The notes under the pieces were generated by a model. The model was not told the origin of the DNA. It worked only from the letters and a program-made list of their open reading frames with translations, and searched no databases. From Hoyosella sp. YIM 151337 (GTDB lineage Bacteria > Actinomycetota > Actinomycetes > Mycobacteriales > Mycobacteriaceae), in the NCBI RefSeq assembly GCF_026041215.1, contig NZ_JAPEIQ010000044.1, positions 113,759 through 177,758 of the forward strand: DNA of 64,000 nt, written 5' to 3'. Below are positions 17,889 to 26,476 of this stretch, in pieces (position 1 is the stretch's first letter; every line of letters begins with the position of its first letter). The position numbers and the translations under genes were made by a program.

Positions 17889-18857
17889 TCAGCCGAAGAT
17901 CGGGAAACGGCGACGGCGCGCGAGCCGGTCCATCCCGGCCTGAATCGCGGCTTCAACCTGCTGGTAAATCGCATCGACGTACTCTGCGTCGTTGGCCCGC
18001 TCTGGGTCGCTGTCCACGGTGATGGGGTCGAGGATCTCGGTTCGGATCTTGGCGGGCAGCGGAATGTGCATCGGCAGGATCTCGATTGCCAGCGGGAAGG
18101 GGAATCCAGAGATGATCGGCATCGTCGCACCGCGCAGCCGCTTGCTCAGCCCGCTCCACCGTGCGAGTGCCCGGCCCTCGGAGAGGACGAAGACGGTGTC
18201 ATGGCCCCCGATTGTTGCTACGGGCACGATGGGCACACCCGATCGGATGGCCTGCCGCACAAATCCTTTTCGCCCCGCGAGTACGGCCTTGTCCCGTTTG
18301 CTCCAGCTGCGCATCGCGTCTTGCTCGCCACCAGGCCAGACGACCACGTCGCGGCCTGCCCCGAGAGCCGCTGAGACCCCGTGCCGCGATGCGGGTATGA
18401 CACCCACCGCTTTGAAATAGTCACCGATGAGGGGCGCGGCCATGAGGACGTCGTGAGCGGTGCCGTGCAGGATGCGCTTGCCCTCGAAGCGCCGGTGCCA
18501 GGCATGCACGAGCGTCCAGGCGTCCATTGTGAGTGATCCGCCGGAGTGCACACCCACGAGGAGTGACGGCTCGTTCGGCAACCGTTCCCACCCGTCAATT
18601 TCTAGGCGGAAGTAGCGGTCGCACAGGACGTCCCATATGGGCCGCTGAAGCAGGCGCATGAAGGTGGAGTTCGGCCCTTCTGATGTCTGAGCGTTCGCTA
18701 CCCGGCGGGCAATGAACCGGGAAAGGGGATCACGATGCCCTTTCTGCGCTCGGGATTTCACCGGCAGGATCTGGTGCGCGCTGCGTGCGGGAGTCACTGA
18801 CGAACTCCGCTGTGGAGCTGGGGCGGGCTGCGTGGTCGTTAGGGCTTTTGCAGGCAT
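17889..18857 (-). CDS. Lysophospholipid/PlsC-like acyltransferase
   Basis: A 322-residue protein of the glycerolipid acyltransferase superfamily. The catalytic His is in GVHSGGSLTMDAW (His104, Asp112), a spacing seen in an actinobacterial subgroup rather than the strict HX4D; the substrate segment VVVWPGGEQDAMRSW corresponds to the PEG-type motif, and VPIVPVATIGG to the fourth block. The first 40 residues are probably disordered. It heads the five-gene lipid operon and lies 124 bases downstream of the TetR gene. It probably acylates a glycerol- or phospholipid acceptor at the membrane; the exact acceptor is unknown. Confidence 0.82.
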   Translation of the reverse strand: MPAKALTTTQPAPAPQRSSSVTPARSAHQILPVKSRAQKGHRDPLSRFIARRVANAQTSEGPNSTFMRLLQRPIWDVLCDRYFRLEIDGWERLPNEPSLLVGVHSGGSLTMDAWTLVHAWHRRFEGKRILHGTAHDVLMAAPLIGDYFKAVGVIPASRHGVSAALGAGRDVVVWPGGEQDAMRSWSKRDKAVLAGRKGFVRQAIRSGVPIVPVATIGGHDTVFVLSEGRALARWSGLSKRLRGATMPIISGFPFPLAIEILPMHIPLPAKIRTEILDPITVDSDPERANDAEYVDAIYQQVEAAIQAGMDRLARRRRFPIFG

Positions 18858-18981
18858 GACACCTTCCTTGGGGTATGACGGATGAGCGTTCCCTGGCCCA
18901 GGTGAACGCGGAGTTGTTGAGGCACGCCGAGTGGGCAGGATGTACCGCGAATCGGCGCGATGATGTTGTTGGGTCGTTCAG

Positions 18982-19692
18982 CTACGCAGAAATTGCCTCG
19001 ATGTACGGGGCGTAGATACTGGCCACGCCTGAGATCGCTTCCTCGCGATCCTTGGGCGGGAGTGCAACGAAATTCAATGCGGTGCGAGTCATTGCTTCGC
19101 CTAAGACGTTTGCGTCGCGCTCGCTCGCCCCTACCCAGCTGTGCTGGAATGCCTCCGCGATGACTGGCGACGCATCATCCACGAGGAACTGGCTGTCCAC
19201 AGTGATCATTCGCAGCAGGTCAATCGGCGCGTCGGGGCCGCGCAGCGAAGCTACGAGCGGATCCGCTTCGATGCGGTCGAAGAAGTCGCTGTACGCCGCA
19301 TGGATAGCACCGTATGGATCACCAGATCTGGCCTGAATTTCCCGGGCGATCGCGTCAGCAATCTCACCGGTGAGGCGGGCCGCGTAGGCGCGGGCGAGCC
19401 CACTGCGGGACTGAAATTCGTTATAGAGCGTTTTGCGGCTGACACCGGCTGCAGCGGCGATGTCCGCCATTGTGACCGCAGACCACTTTTTGATCCTGAG
19501 TTGCTCACCAAGGGCATCTAGGAGGCCACTGCGCATGAGACTCAGCGCTGTTCGCTGGTACCGATTTGGCGACCACTCGGCCTCAACCATGCGCTTCAGA
19601 CTAGTGGACGCATGAATCATCGTCGGCCTCCTCGCCATGAGGCCACCACGCGACTGTTCCGGCACTGACGTTGCGCCCGCGGGACTTGGCAT
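18982..19692 (-). CDS. TetR family transcriptional regulator
   Basis: A 236-residue regulator with a helix-turn-helix at about residues 70-95 (MADIAAAAGVSRKTLYNEF) and an all-helical ligand domain. The ATG at 19692 is chosen because AGGAG lies seven bases upstream; a longer in-frame version begins inside the region carrying the palindrome. That perfect palindrome at 19742-19777 is about 50 bases upstream and is the obvious candidate operator. It lies between the monooxygenase/esterase pair and the acyltransferase-ALDH-ChoD-FadD-WS/DGAT operon, so it probably controls lipid metabolism. Ligand unknown, perhaps an acyl-CoA or sterol derivative. Confidence 0.88.
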   Translation of the reverse strand: MPSPAGATSVPEQSRGGLMARRPTMIHASTSLKRMVEAEWSPNRYQRTALSLMRSGLLDALGEQLRIKKWSAVTMADIAAAAGVSRKTLYNEFQSRSGLARAYAARLTGEIADAIAREIQARSGDPYGAIHAAYSDFFDRIEADPLVASLRGPDAPIDLLRMITVDSQFLVDDASPVIAEAFQHSWVGASERDANVLGEAMTRTALNFVALPPKDREEAISGVASIYAPYIEAISA

Positions 19693-19741
19693 GGGATCTC
19701 CTGATTTGCTGATCTGATTTACAGAATAGCACTCTGTGTGT

Positions 19742-19777
19742 AGTAAGTACACATATTGACAGACATGTGTACTTACT
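19742..19777. promoter_or_regulatory. Perfect 13-bp inverted repeat, likely TetR operator
   Basis: AGTAAGTACACAT at 19742-19754 and its exact reverse complement at 19765-19777 are separated by ten bases. This is the size and place expected for an autoregulatory TetR operator. The right arm overlaps the last codon and stop of the upstream esterase gene, so it lies at the junction between the two transcription units. No T-run follows, so a terminator role is less likely. Confidence 0.7.
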
Positions 19778-20699
19778 GGTGGTGTACGTCACCGGACAGC
19801 CGCGTGGCAGTTTCTCTCAAGAAGTGGCCAACTTCGTGCACCGCGCTACCGGATTCGGGAAGTAACCCCGCGTGCAGGTGGCACACGTGCCACATCCCGC
19901 TGAGCTTCCGGTAGCGCACCCTCCCGCCCGCGCTGCGCACGCGCGCAACGAATCGTTCGATACTGGGACGGAGGATCTCATCACTGGCCGCATGTACGAG
20001 CATGGGCGGGAGTCCCGTAAGGTCCGCCGATAGCGGTGCGAGCACCGCCGCTCCCGCCGCCGCGGCTCCAGGATCCCCAGCGCAGTACCTTTCGGCGCAA
20101 GCACGAAGCCAGCTGGCGCGCAGCATCAGATCACGATCGTCGTCATAAACGTCTGTCAGCGTGAGGTCCAGCCACGGTGACAGCAGCGCAAGCCCCGCGG
20201 GTGCTGGCATCCCCCGGTCCCGCATCGCGAGACAGAGCGAAAGCGCGAGGCCACCCCCAGCGGAGTCCCCCGCAACCGTGATCCGCTCGGCAGCGAGACC
20301 ACGCTCTAACAGCGCTTCGTACGCGGTGACAGCATCGTCGAGCGCCGCCGGAAAAGGATGCTCGGGAGCGAGTCTGTACGCAGCCACAAACACGGGCATC
20401 CCGGATGCGGCTGACAGGTGAGCGGCCAGCGCCCGGTGCGTTGCGGGCGAGCCCACCGTGTAGCCGCCGCCATGGAGATAGAGGACCGCGCTGTGGGGGT
20501 CCGCGCCGGGGGTAGTGATCCATTCGGCCGCGCATCCACGCAATGAGATCCGGCGGACCTGGACTCCCCGCGGCGTCCTTGCGACCCGCGCCGCAAGTTC
20601 GAGCACGCGGCGCTGGCGCTGCACCGGCGCGCCGGGGCTGAGTGCCGGACGGACAATGCCGCGAATTACCAGTTTCATGAGCTGGCGCTGAAAGCTCAT
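19773..20699 (-). CDS. Alpha/beta hydrolase, LipR/HSL-type esterase
   Basis: A 308-residue hydrolase of the hormone-sensitive-lipase group. The oxyanion motif HGGGYTVG is at residues 76-83 and the nucleophile elbow GDSAGG holds Ser146; the acid lies near LVHAASDEIL and the His near MWHVCHLH. The ATG overlaps the monooxygenase stop (ATGA). In M. tuberculosis the monooxygenase MymA is followed by the esterase LipR in the same way. A Baeyer-Villiger monooxygenase makes an ester that this enzyme could cleave to an alcohol and an acid. Cytoplasmic, no signal peptide. Confidence 0.88.
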   Translation of the reverse strand: MSFQRQLMKLVIRGIVRPALSPGAPVQRQRRVLELAARVARTPRGVQVRRISLRGCAAEWITTPGADPHSAVLYLHGGGYTVGSPATHRALAAHLSAASGMPVFVAAYRLAPEHPFPAALDDAVTAYEALLERGLAAERITVAGDSAGGGLALSLCLAMRDRGMPAPAGLALLSPWLDLTLTDVYDDDRDLMLRASWLRACAERYCAGDPGAAAAGAAVLAPLSADLTGLPPMLVHAASDEILRPSIERFVARVRSAGGRVRYRKLSGMWHVCHLHAGLLPESGSAVHEVGHFLRETATRLSGDVHHQ

Positions 20700-22213
20700 G
20701 AGGCAACTGCACCCACATACTGCGGTGCGCGAGCGGGCTCAGCGTGATAGTCGCTCTCGTTGAGCCTGCGCGTTGCGCGGCGGTACGCGAACGTGAAGCC
20801 CGGCCAGTTGTTCGTCACCTTGCCAGACGCCGTCTTGTACCAGCTTGAGCAGCCTTCAGCCCAGACTGTCGCACCGATTTTCTTCTGCACCTGCGCGTTG
20901 AAGGTGCCCTGGACGTGCTGCCGCACGTCGAGCCACTTGATATCGCCCTTGGCCAGACGTCTGACACCTTGCAGGATGTACCGGATCTGAGATTCGAGCA
21001 TGAACACGATCGAGCTGTGCGAAAGGTTCGTGTTCGGGCCGTACAGCATGAAGAGGTTCGGGAAGCCCGAGACACTGATGCCAAGATACGCCTCCGCTCC
21101 GTCTCGCCACTCCTCATTGAGGGTCTTCCCGCCGAGGCCCGTAAACTCCATTGGTGAGAGGAATTCTGTCGCCTGGAATCCCGTGCCCAGAATGATGGCG
21201 TCAACTTTATGCAGTTCGCCATCAGCGGGAACCACCCCGTCAGGCGTGATCTCCGTGATCGCGGCCGTCACCACATCCACGTTCGGTTGCGCGAGTGCCG
21301 GGTAGTACTCGTTGGAAATCAGGATGCGTTTGCAGCCCATCGGATCTTTCGGTGTGAGCTTCGCACGAAGCGCCGGATCATGGATGTTCTGCTTGAGGTG
21401 ACGTTTGAAGCGCCACTCGATCATCTTCATCGCCTGTGGGAACGTGGTGAACGCGAGTGCGCGCGGTTCGAGGGTGGCGTAGGTAGCCCACCGAGAAAGC
21501 CGCACAACTCCCGGGACACGACGGAACAGCTCGACCGCGGCCTTGGAGTAGGCGTAGTCGGGCTTCGGGATCACATGCGCGGCGTCCCGCTGAAACAGTT
21601 CCACCTGCGCACCACTCGCCGCAATCCTTGGGACGAACTGGATCGCCGAAGCGCCGGTGCCAATGACAGCTACCTTTTTCCCTTCCAGTTGGAAGTTATG
21701 GTTCCAGGTGGCGGAGTGGAAGATCTCACCTTCGAAGGTGTCGATGCCCGGGATGCGGGGATAGGCAGGCCGGCTGAGCTGTCCAGTTGCTGTGATAACG
21801 ACGTCAGCCCGATGGGTGGAACCGTCAGCGATTTCGATCATCCAGTTCCCGGCCTGCTCGTCGAATTCCGCGCCACGCACCTCCGTGCTGAACTTGATGT
21901 GTGGCAGCAGGCCGTATTTGCGGGCGCAGTCGCGCAAATACTGGTGGATTTCCGCTTGCGGAGCGAAGCGGCGTGACCAGTCGGGTTTCGGCTCGAAGGA
22001 AAACGAATAGAGGTGCGAGGGGACATCACAGGCAGCACCTGGGTAGTCGTTGTCGCGCCACACACCGCCAACATCATCGGTCTTCTCGAACAGAGTGATG
22101 TTGTCGAAGCCAGCCTTCTTCAGCTGGATCGCCATACCCAAACCGCCGAAGCCGGTGCCGATGATGGCGACTGAAGGTGTGTGTGCACGCCGGGCTGCTC
22201 CCTGAACTGCCAT
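20696..22213 (-). CDS. Flavin-containing (Baeyer-Villiger type) monooxygenase
   Basis: A 505-residue class B flavoprotein monooxygenase. It has FAD motif GTGFGG (19-24), the Baeyer-Villiger fingerprint FEGEIFHSATW (residues 160-170, FxGxxxHxxxW) and the NADPH motif GTGASA (185-190). It would insert oxygen into a ketone to give an ester, or hydroxylate a soft nucleophile. It is coupled by ATGA to the esterase and divergent from an AraC regulator 128 bases away. The layout mirrors virS-mymA-lipR, though the protein belongs to a different BVMO branch than MymA itself, judged by its N-terminal sequence. Confidence 0.9.
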   Translation of the reverse strand: MAVQGAARRAHTPSVAIIGTGFGGLGMAIQLKKAGFDNITLFEKTDDVGGVWRDNDYPGAACDVPSHLYSFSFEPKPDWSRRFAPQAEIHQYLRDCARKYGLLPHIKFSTEVRGAEFDEQAGNWMIEIADGSTHRADVVITATGQLSRPAYPRIPGIDTFEGEIFHSATWNHNFQLEGKKVAVIGTGASAIQFVPRIAASGAQVELFQRDAAHVIPKPDYAYSKAAVELFRRVPGVVRLSRWATYATLEPRALAFTTFPQAMKMIEWRFKRHLKQNIHDPALRAKLTPKDPMGCKRILISNEYYPALAQPNVDVVTAAITEITPDGVVPADGELHKVDAIILGTGFQATEFLSPMEFTGLGGKTLNEEWRDGAEAYLGISVSGFPNLFMLYGPNTNLSHSSIVFMLESQIRYILQGVRRLAKGDIKWLDVRQHVQGTFNAQVQKKIGATVWAEGCSSWYKTASGKVTNNWPGFTFAYRRATRRLNESDYHAEPARAPQYVGAVAS

Positions 22214-22341
22214 GTTCGTGTCCTCGCATTGTGCTCGTCGGAATTGGGACTGAAATCGAGAATATTGAGGTCAGAACGTGGTTAACAGGTGATAATTGGC
22301 CGGAGAGTTACTAGATATGGCCACGGCGTACCGGGGGAACT

Positions 22342-23367
22342 GTGATTAGAGAAGCGTTGCCGCGCTCGCCGGCTAGCGCGGCTCTTCTCGTTCAGTTCGC
22401 GCAATCACGCGGCACCCCGCCTGAGACGTGCCTCAAAGGGACTCGGCTCACTCTGGGCGACCTGCGCAATCCAGCCACCGAAGTCGACGCACGGCAAGAG
22501 CTCCGCATCATCAGCAACATCGTCGATGCGCTCCACAGCGAACCTGGCCTCGGACTCGAAGTGGGCAGGCAATACCACCTCACCACGTACGGGATCTGGG
22601 GGTTCGCGCTCATCAGCAGTCCCACACTGCGTGACGCCATCGACGTCGGCTTGCGATTCGTGGGACTGACCTTCGCGTTCTGCCAGATCACTGCACGGCA
22701 GCACGGAGACGAGGTATGGCTCGTTCTCGACCCCAGTGAAGCGCCTGTCGCTGTGCGCCGCTTCGTCACGGAACGGGACAGCGCCGCGATTACGACGCTG
22801 CAACAGGAACTTTTCGCGCAGCCAGTCCCGGCGCGACGGGTGACCTTCACATTTCCCGAGCCAGACGACGGAATCGAGCGGTACGCCGAGACCTTCGGTG
22901 TTACACCGATCTTCGGCGCCGAGGAGAACACTCTTGCAATCGACCCCGCTTTTCTGGATCAGCCACTGCCGCAAGCGAACGAGTACGCGCGAGCAATCGC
23001 GCAGTCACAATGCCGCGACCTGCTCAACCAGCGCAAATCTCGGGCGGGCCTGTCTGGGCAAGTGCGTGACCTGCTGCTCGCTAATCCAGCGCAGCCGCTC
23101 ACGCTTGATGAAGTCGCCCGCGAACTGCATACCAGTACACGAACCGTGCGCCGACAGCTCGCCTCGGAAGGAACCTCGCTGCGCGCCTTGATCAATGAGA
23201 TAAGGGAAGGCCTCGCCGAGGAACTTCTGATCACGGGACGGATGCCAGTCGCTGACGTCGCCCACCGGCTTGGATACCTCGAAGTATCGAGCTTTTCACA
23301 GGCTTTCCGGCGCTGGAAAGGACTGGGACCGCGCGAGTATCGGGCGCGAGTGAGTGGCGCCCGGTGA
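22342..23367 (+). CDS. AraC family transcriptional regulator (VirS-like)
   Basis: A 341-residue regulator. The N-terminal 200 residues correspond to the arabinose-binding-like domain of the VirS/OruR/ArgR-type AraC proteins, and the C-terminal 100 residues hold two helix-turn-helices (DEVARELHTSTRTVRRQL and VADVAHRLGYLEVSSFSQAF). The GTG start follows GGGGGAA. Divergent from the monooxygenase gene, it is the likely activator of that operon, as VirS is for mymA. The effector is unknown. Confidence 0.88.
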   Translation: MIREALPRSPASAALLVQFAQSRGTPPETCLKGTRLTLGDLRNPATEVDARQELRIISNIVDALHSEPGLGLEVGRQYHLTTYGIWGFALISSPTLRDAIDVGLRFVGLTFAFCQITARQHGDEVWLVLDPSEAPVAVRRFVTERDSAAITTLQQELFAQPVPARRVTFTFPEPDDGIERYAETFGVTPIFGAEENTLAIDPAFLDQPLPQANEYARAIAQSQCRDLLNQRKSRAGLSGQVRDLLLANPAQPLTLDEVARELHTSTRTVRRQLASEGTSLRALINEIREGLAEELLITGRMPVADVAHRLGYLEVSSFSQAFRRWKGLGPREYRARVSGAR

Positions 23368-23472
23368 GCCACGAATTGTCAGTGGTGTCTGGCAAGCTTC
23401 GCTATGAAACCCGGCGATGGGATAGGGGCCTGAAACTCACGCAAGCTGGGAAAATGGATAAGAGGGTGATGA

Positions 23473-23705
23473 GTTGAAAATGACCTGCAGCCACATCCCG
23501 TCAATGAAAAGTTACCCGCCTGGCGGAAGGGACGCGCGGAAAACGACGAGACCATGCACGAGACTTTGGATCGAGTCTTCAAGGCGAAGGACACCCGCGA
23601 ACCACTGACATCACGGTGCTGAACCCTGACATTGCCCGCATTATCGCCCGCCAGCCCGAATTTCGTAGCGCGATCGTCGCGGACTTAGAAAGGAGTGCGC
23701 AATGA
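23473..23705 (+). pseudogene. Decayed coding stretch upstream of the RhuM-Doc gene
   Basis: Two overlapping frames read like one protein joined by a frameshift near 23600. The first, from about 23473, contains KLPAWRKGRAENDETMHETL and ends at the stop at 23620. The second carries LNPDIARIIARQPEFRSAIV and ends with a TGA that overlaps the next ATG (ATGA at 23702-23705). No start codon with a ribosome binding site is present for a full gene, though GTG at 23616 could start a 29-residue peptide. Family unknown. The conserved-looking overlap suggests it was once the upstream partner of the RhuM-Doc protein. Confidence 0.4.
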
Positions 23706-24661
23706 CCGCTTCACCTCAGCAGGTGGAGATGTATCGGACTCAAGACGGGACGGTTGAGCTCGCGGTGCGTGCCGACGGCGAAACTGTGTGGTTGTCCAGG
23801 CAGCAACTCGCAACTCTTTTCGGCCGCGACGTCAAAACGATTGGCAAGCACATCTCGAATGCGGGCCGCGAAGAACTCGCCGGGATTTCAACTGTCGCAA
23901 AATTTGCGACAGTTCAGCCAGAAGGCGACCGGGTAGTCACACGGCAGTTAGAACACTACAGCCTGGACATGATCCTTTCGGTCGGATACCGCGTCAAGTC
24001 GACCGAAGGTGTCCACTTCCGGCGCTGGGCAAACAGTGTCTTGAAGAAGTATCTCGTCGAAGGAGCCGCGATCAACGAGCGACGTCTAGAGCAACTCGGC
24101 TCTATCGTCCGCATCCTCAGTCGTTCTACCGACGAGCTCGTCGCGGGAGTCGCCGATGTCCTTTCCGGCTACCTACCCGGCCTCACCCTGCTGCGCGACT
24201 ACGACGACGGACGCATCGACACGCACCCTTCGGCGGTGCCGGGCTGGACTCTCACAATTGAGGAAGCGCGCACAGTGATCAGCCAAATAGCAGCCGAGTT
24301 CCAGTCTGATGGACTGTTCGGACGTGAGCGGGGCGAAGCACTGGACGGAGTGATAGCGGCCATTTACCAGAGCTTCGGCGGCAAGGACCTTTATCCAACG
24401 GTCGAAGAGAAGGCCGCGAACGTGCTGTACCTCGTGGTTAAGGATCACCCATTTGCCGACGGCAACAAGCGCAGCGCAGCGGCGTTGTTTGTTACTTTTC
24501 TCGCCCGCAACGGCGTTCTGCAGGATGAAGGCGGCAATCCGCGCATTACCAACAACGCGCTCGCCGCCATCACGCTCATGGTCGCCATGAGCGATCCCAG
24601 GGAGAAAGACCTGATGGTCTCGCTACTTATCCGCATGATCACCGAAGGGTCGGACAGATGA
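23702..24661 (+). CDS. RhuM/Fic-DOC family protein
   Basis: A 319-residue two-domain protein. Residues 1-145 match the RhuM domain (TVWLSRQQLATLFGRDVKTI, then FRRWANSVLKKYLVEGAAIN). Residues about 195-319 are a Doc-type Fic domain with the motif HPFADGNKR. The Lys in place of the second Gly of canonical HPFxxGNGR groups it with Doc-like toxins, which phosphorylate rather than AMPylate. AGAAAGGAG lies seven bases upstream of the ATG. The upstream frame is decayed and an mrr remnant follows, so it sits in a small defence-type islet. Its target and whether an antitoxin exists are unknown. Confidence 0.85.
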   Translation: MTASPQQVEMYRTQDGTVELAVRADGETVWLSRQQLATLFGRDVKTIGKHISNAGREELAGISTVAKFATVQPEGDRVVTRQLEHYSLDMILSVGYRVKSTEGVHFRRWANSVLKKYLVEGAAINERRLEQLGSIVRILSRSTDELVAGVADVLSGYLPGLTLLRDYDDGRIDTHPSAVPGWTLTIEEARTVISQIAAEFQSDGLFGRERGEALDGVIAAIYQSFGGKDLYPTVEEKAANVLYLVVKDHPFADGNKRSAAALFVTFLARNGVLQDEGGNPRITNNALAAITLMVAMSDPREKDLMVSLLIRMITEGSDR

Positions 24662-24690
24662 TGTAGTTACCCAAATGGGAGACCTTCATA

Positions 24691-24850
24691 ATGCCCGCAA
24701 TCGCTGCGCTAGCGGATGGAAAAACCACCGCGCGGCGAGAAATCTACAGGCGGGCGGCAGCCAAGATGCGTCTGTCGACTAGCAGCTAAGCGACACGCTG
24801 CAGTCCGGTCAGCCCGTCTATCAGAATCGAATCGGGTGGGCACTATCCTA
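24691..24850 (+). pseudogene. Remnant of an Mrr-type restriction protein N-terminus
   Basis: The ATG at 24691 begins a frame reading IAALADGKTTARREIYRRAA, which ends at a stop at 24787. The reading continues in another frame from 24783 as QLSDTLQSGQPVYQNRIGWA and stops at 24848. Joined, they match the winged-helix N-terminal domain of Mrr restriction endonucleases (repeated DG-x-REI ... LxSGxxxxxNRxGWAL). The nuclease half is absent; the next 140 bases carry nothing similar. A frameshift and truncation make it nonfunctional. Confidence 0.6.
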
Positions 24851-24993
24851 GGGATCACTGAGTACAAGGCCACAGCAAGGAGCCAAAAGACGTTCCTGCC
24901 CGAGGCCGTCCGCGACCGAATAGGTCAACTCATGAACAAATGTGCTCCGCCGGTCTGAGTGCAATACCGCTGGCATTCCATGGACGCCCGCAT

Positions 24994-26280
24994 TCAGCCC
25001 ACCACCTCACCCCTAAGCCACTGACACAGCAGCAGCGCAACCTCGACATCGAGTCGATCGTCGCTGATCTCGCGACCGCGGCGTTCCAGGGCCCGGCGGA
25101 CGCGATATCTGACGGTGTTCGGATGCATGTGCAGGTGCTCAGCCGCGCTTTTGTAACCTGATTCAGCACGCAGGAACGCGCGCAACGTTTCACGGAGTCG
25201 CTCGTCGCCTGCCGTGTCTGACGCGAGCGGCCCGAGGACCTCCTGCACCCATGCCCGCACTGCCTCACCCTTTTCGGCGAGCAGTCCCGCGAGCAAGACA
25301 CCACATTCACTAGCCTTAATAATCCGAACGTCTGGCCGTGCGGCAGCGAGCGCCACGATGCGGGCCTCACGCGCCTGCTGGTGCGAACGGCGAAAACCTT
25401 CCAAGCCGGGCAGGGGCTGACCAACTGAGAGGAACGGGGCACCCGAGTCCGCCTCAGCTATCTCTCGTATCCGTTGCAGCACAGTCGCTTTAGCGTCTGC
25501 GAGTATCGGGATCCACGCCCACCCCGTTAGCCGGTCGGCTGCAACAAACAGTGGCGCCTCCACGCCCGCTTCGCCGCTGTCAGCGAGCCTCTGCACGAAC
25601 CGTTCGATGACGGCGAGTTCTCCACCGCCTCGCTGATCGTTGCACCACAGAATGAGCGCCAGGTGTGTCCGCCGCAGCGGGTAGCTGATGGCCGAGGTAA
25701 GCACATCGATATCAGCATCGGTGTGCTCGGCTTCGAGAAGTTCCCGGATACGTGACGCGCGCAGGCTGGTGCGGCTTGCCTGCCAGCGGTCTCGCTCGTC
25801 CTGATAGGCCCCGATCACGCGTTGCGAGATCCAGTCGATGTAGCTAAACGTGATCGCGGTGATCCATTCGATCACATCGAGCATCACACCGGATTCGAGG
25901 CCGTAGTTGCGGATCTCCGCCATCACAACGTTCAGGACTGTTTGATGACCAATCCGGTAGGCGCGCACCAGAGCGTCCGCAGAGACATCCCGCTGCGCGA
26001 GCCGGCGTGCGTATTCCAGCGCGGTTGTCGGGGGCTCAATGTGGTCGAGCGTGATGTCGTTGCGGATAGCAGCGAAAACGGTGTCGATGTTCGCCACCAC
26101 TGTGTCGTGGAGCAACTGCAGTAGCTGAGCATCATCACGCAACTCCGGTATTTCACGGATCAGCGTCTCTTGGGTAGCGCGCGCGACGTCACCCACGCGG
26201 TCATCCAGCTGTGTGGTGATCGCTGCCGCGGCATGCGCGACTGCGGCCCGGTCAGGGTCACCAAATTGACGGTGCGCCAT
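24994..26280 (-). CDS. PucR/CdaR family transcriptional regulator
   Basis: A 428-residue regulator with a C-terminal PucR-type helix-turn-helix (AAEHLHMHPNTVRYRVRRAL, about residues 390-410) and a GGDEF-like middle domain. The N-terminal RsbR-like region of about 160 residues is typical of the actinobacterial subgroup that lies next to oxidative catabolic genes. It is divergent from the P450 operon, with about 200 bases between starts containing two inverted repeats. The inferred role is local control of that operon; the inducer is unknown. Confidence 0.87.
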   Translation of the reverse strand: MAHRQFGDPDRAAVAHAAAAITTQLDDRVGDVARATQETLIREIPELRDDAQLLQLLHDTVVANIDTVFAAIRNDITLDHIEPPTTALEYARRLAQRDVSADALVRAYRIGHQTVLNVVMAEIRNYGLESGVMLDVIEWITAITFSYIDWISQRVIGAYQDERDRWQASRTSLRASRIRELLEAEHTDADIDVLTSAISYPLRRTHLALILWCNDQRGGGELAVIERFVQRLADSGEAGVEAPLFVAADRLTGWAWIPILADAKATVLQRIREIAEADSGAPFLSVGQPLPGLEGFRRSHQQAREARIVALAAARPDVRIIKASECGVLLAGLLAEKGEAVRAWVQEVLGPLASDTAGDERLRETLRAFLRAESGYKSAAEHLHMHPNTVRYRVRRALERRGREISDDRLDVEVALLLCQWLRGEVVG

Positions 26281-26311
26281 GTGCGCAGCGTAGTTCTGGA
26301 CCTTTGGATCT

Positions 26312-26352
26312 GTGCGTGATTCGCACTCTCAATTTTGTATCGCCGTTACAAA
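26312..26352. promoter_or_regulatory. Two inverted repeats between PucR and P450 genes
   Basis: GTGCG at 26312-26316 and CGCAC at 26322-26326 are separated by five bases. TTTGTA at 26334-26339 and TACAAA at 26347-26352 are separated by seven. Both are perfect but short. They lie in the divergent control region 30-70 bases from the PucR start, a fitting place for a regulator or polymerase site. Which protein binds them cannot be told from sequence. Confidence 0.4.
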
Positions 26353-26476
26353 CTATCCGATGAAGTTGGTATCGCCGCACCATCGGCGCGAACGCACGCT
26401 GACCGTACCGTTTCTTCCAAGCACCCCACAGAAACTGCTTTCCGATCTTGTATCTCACCGACAAAGCGAGGCACCC

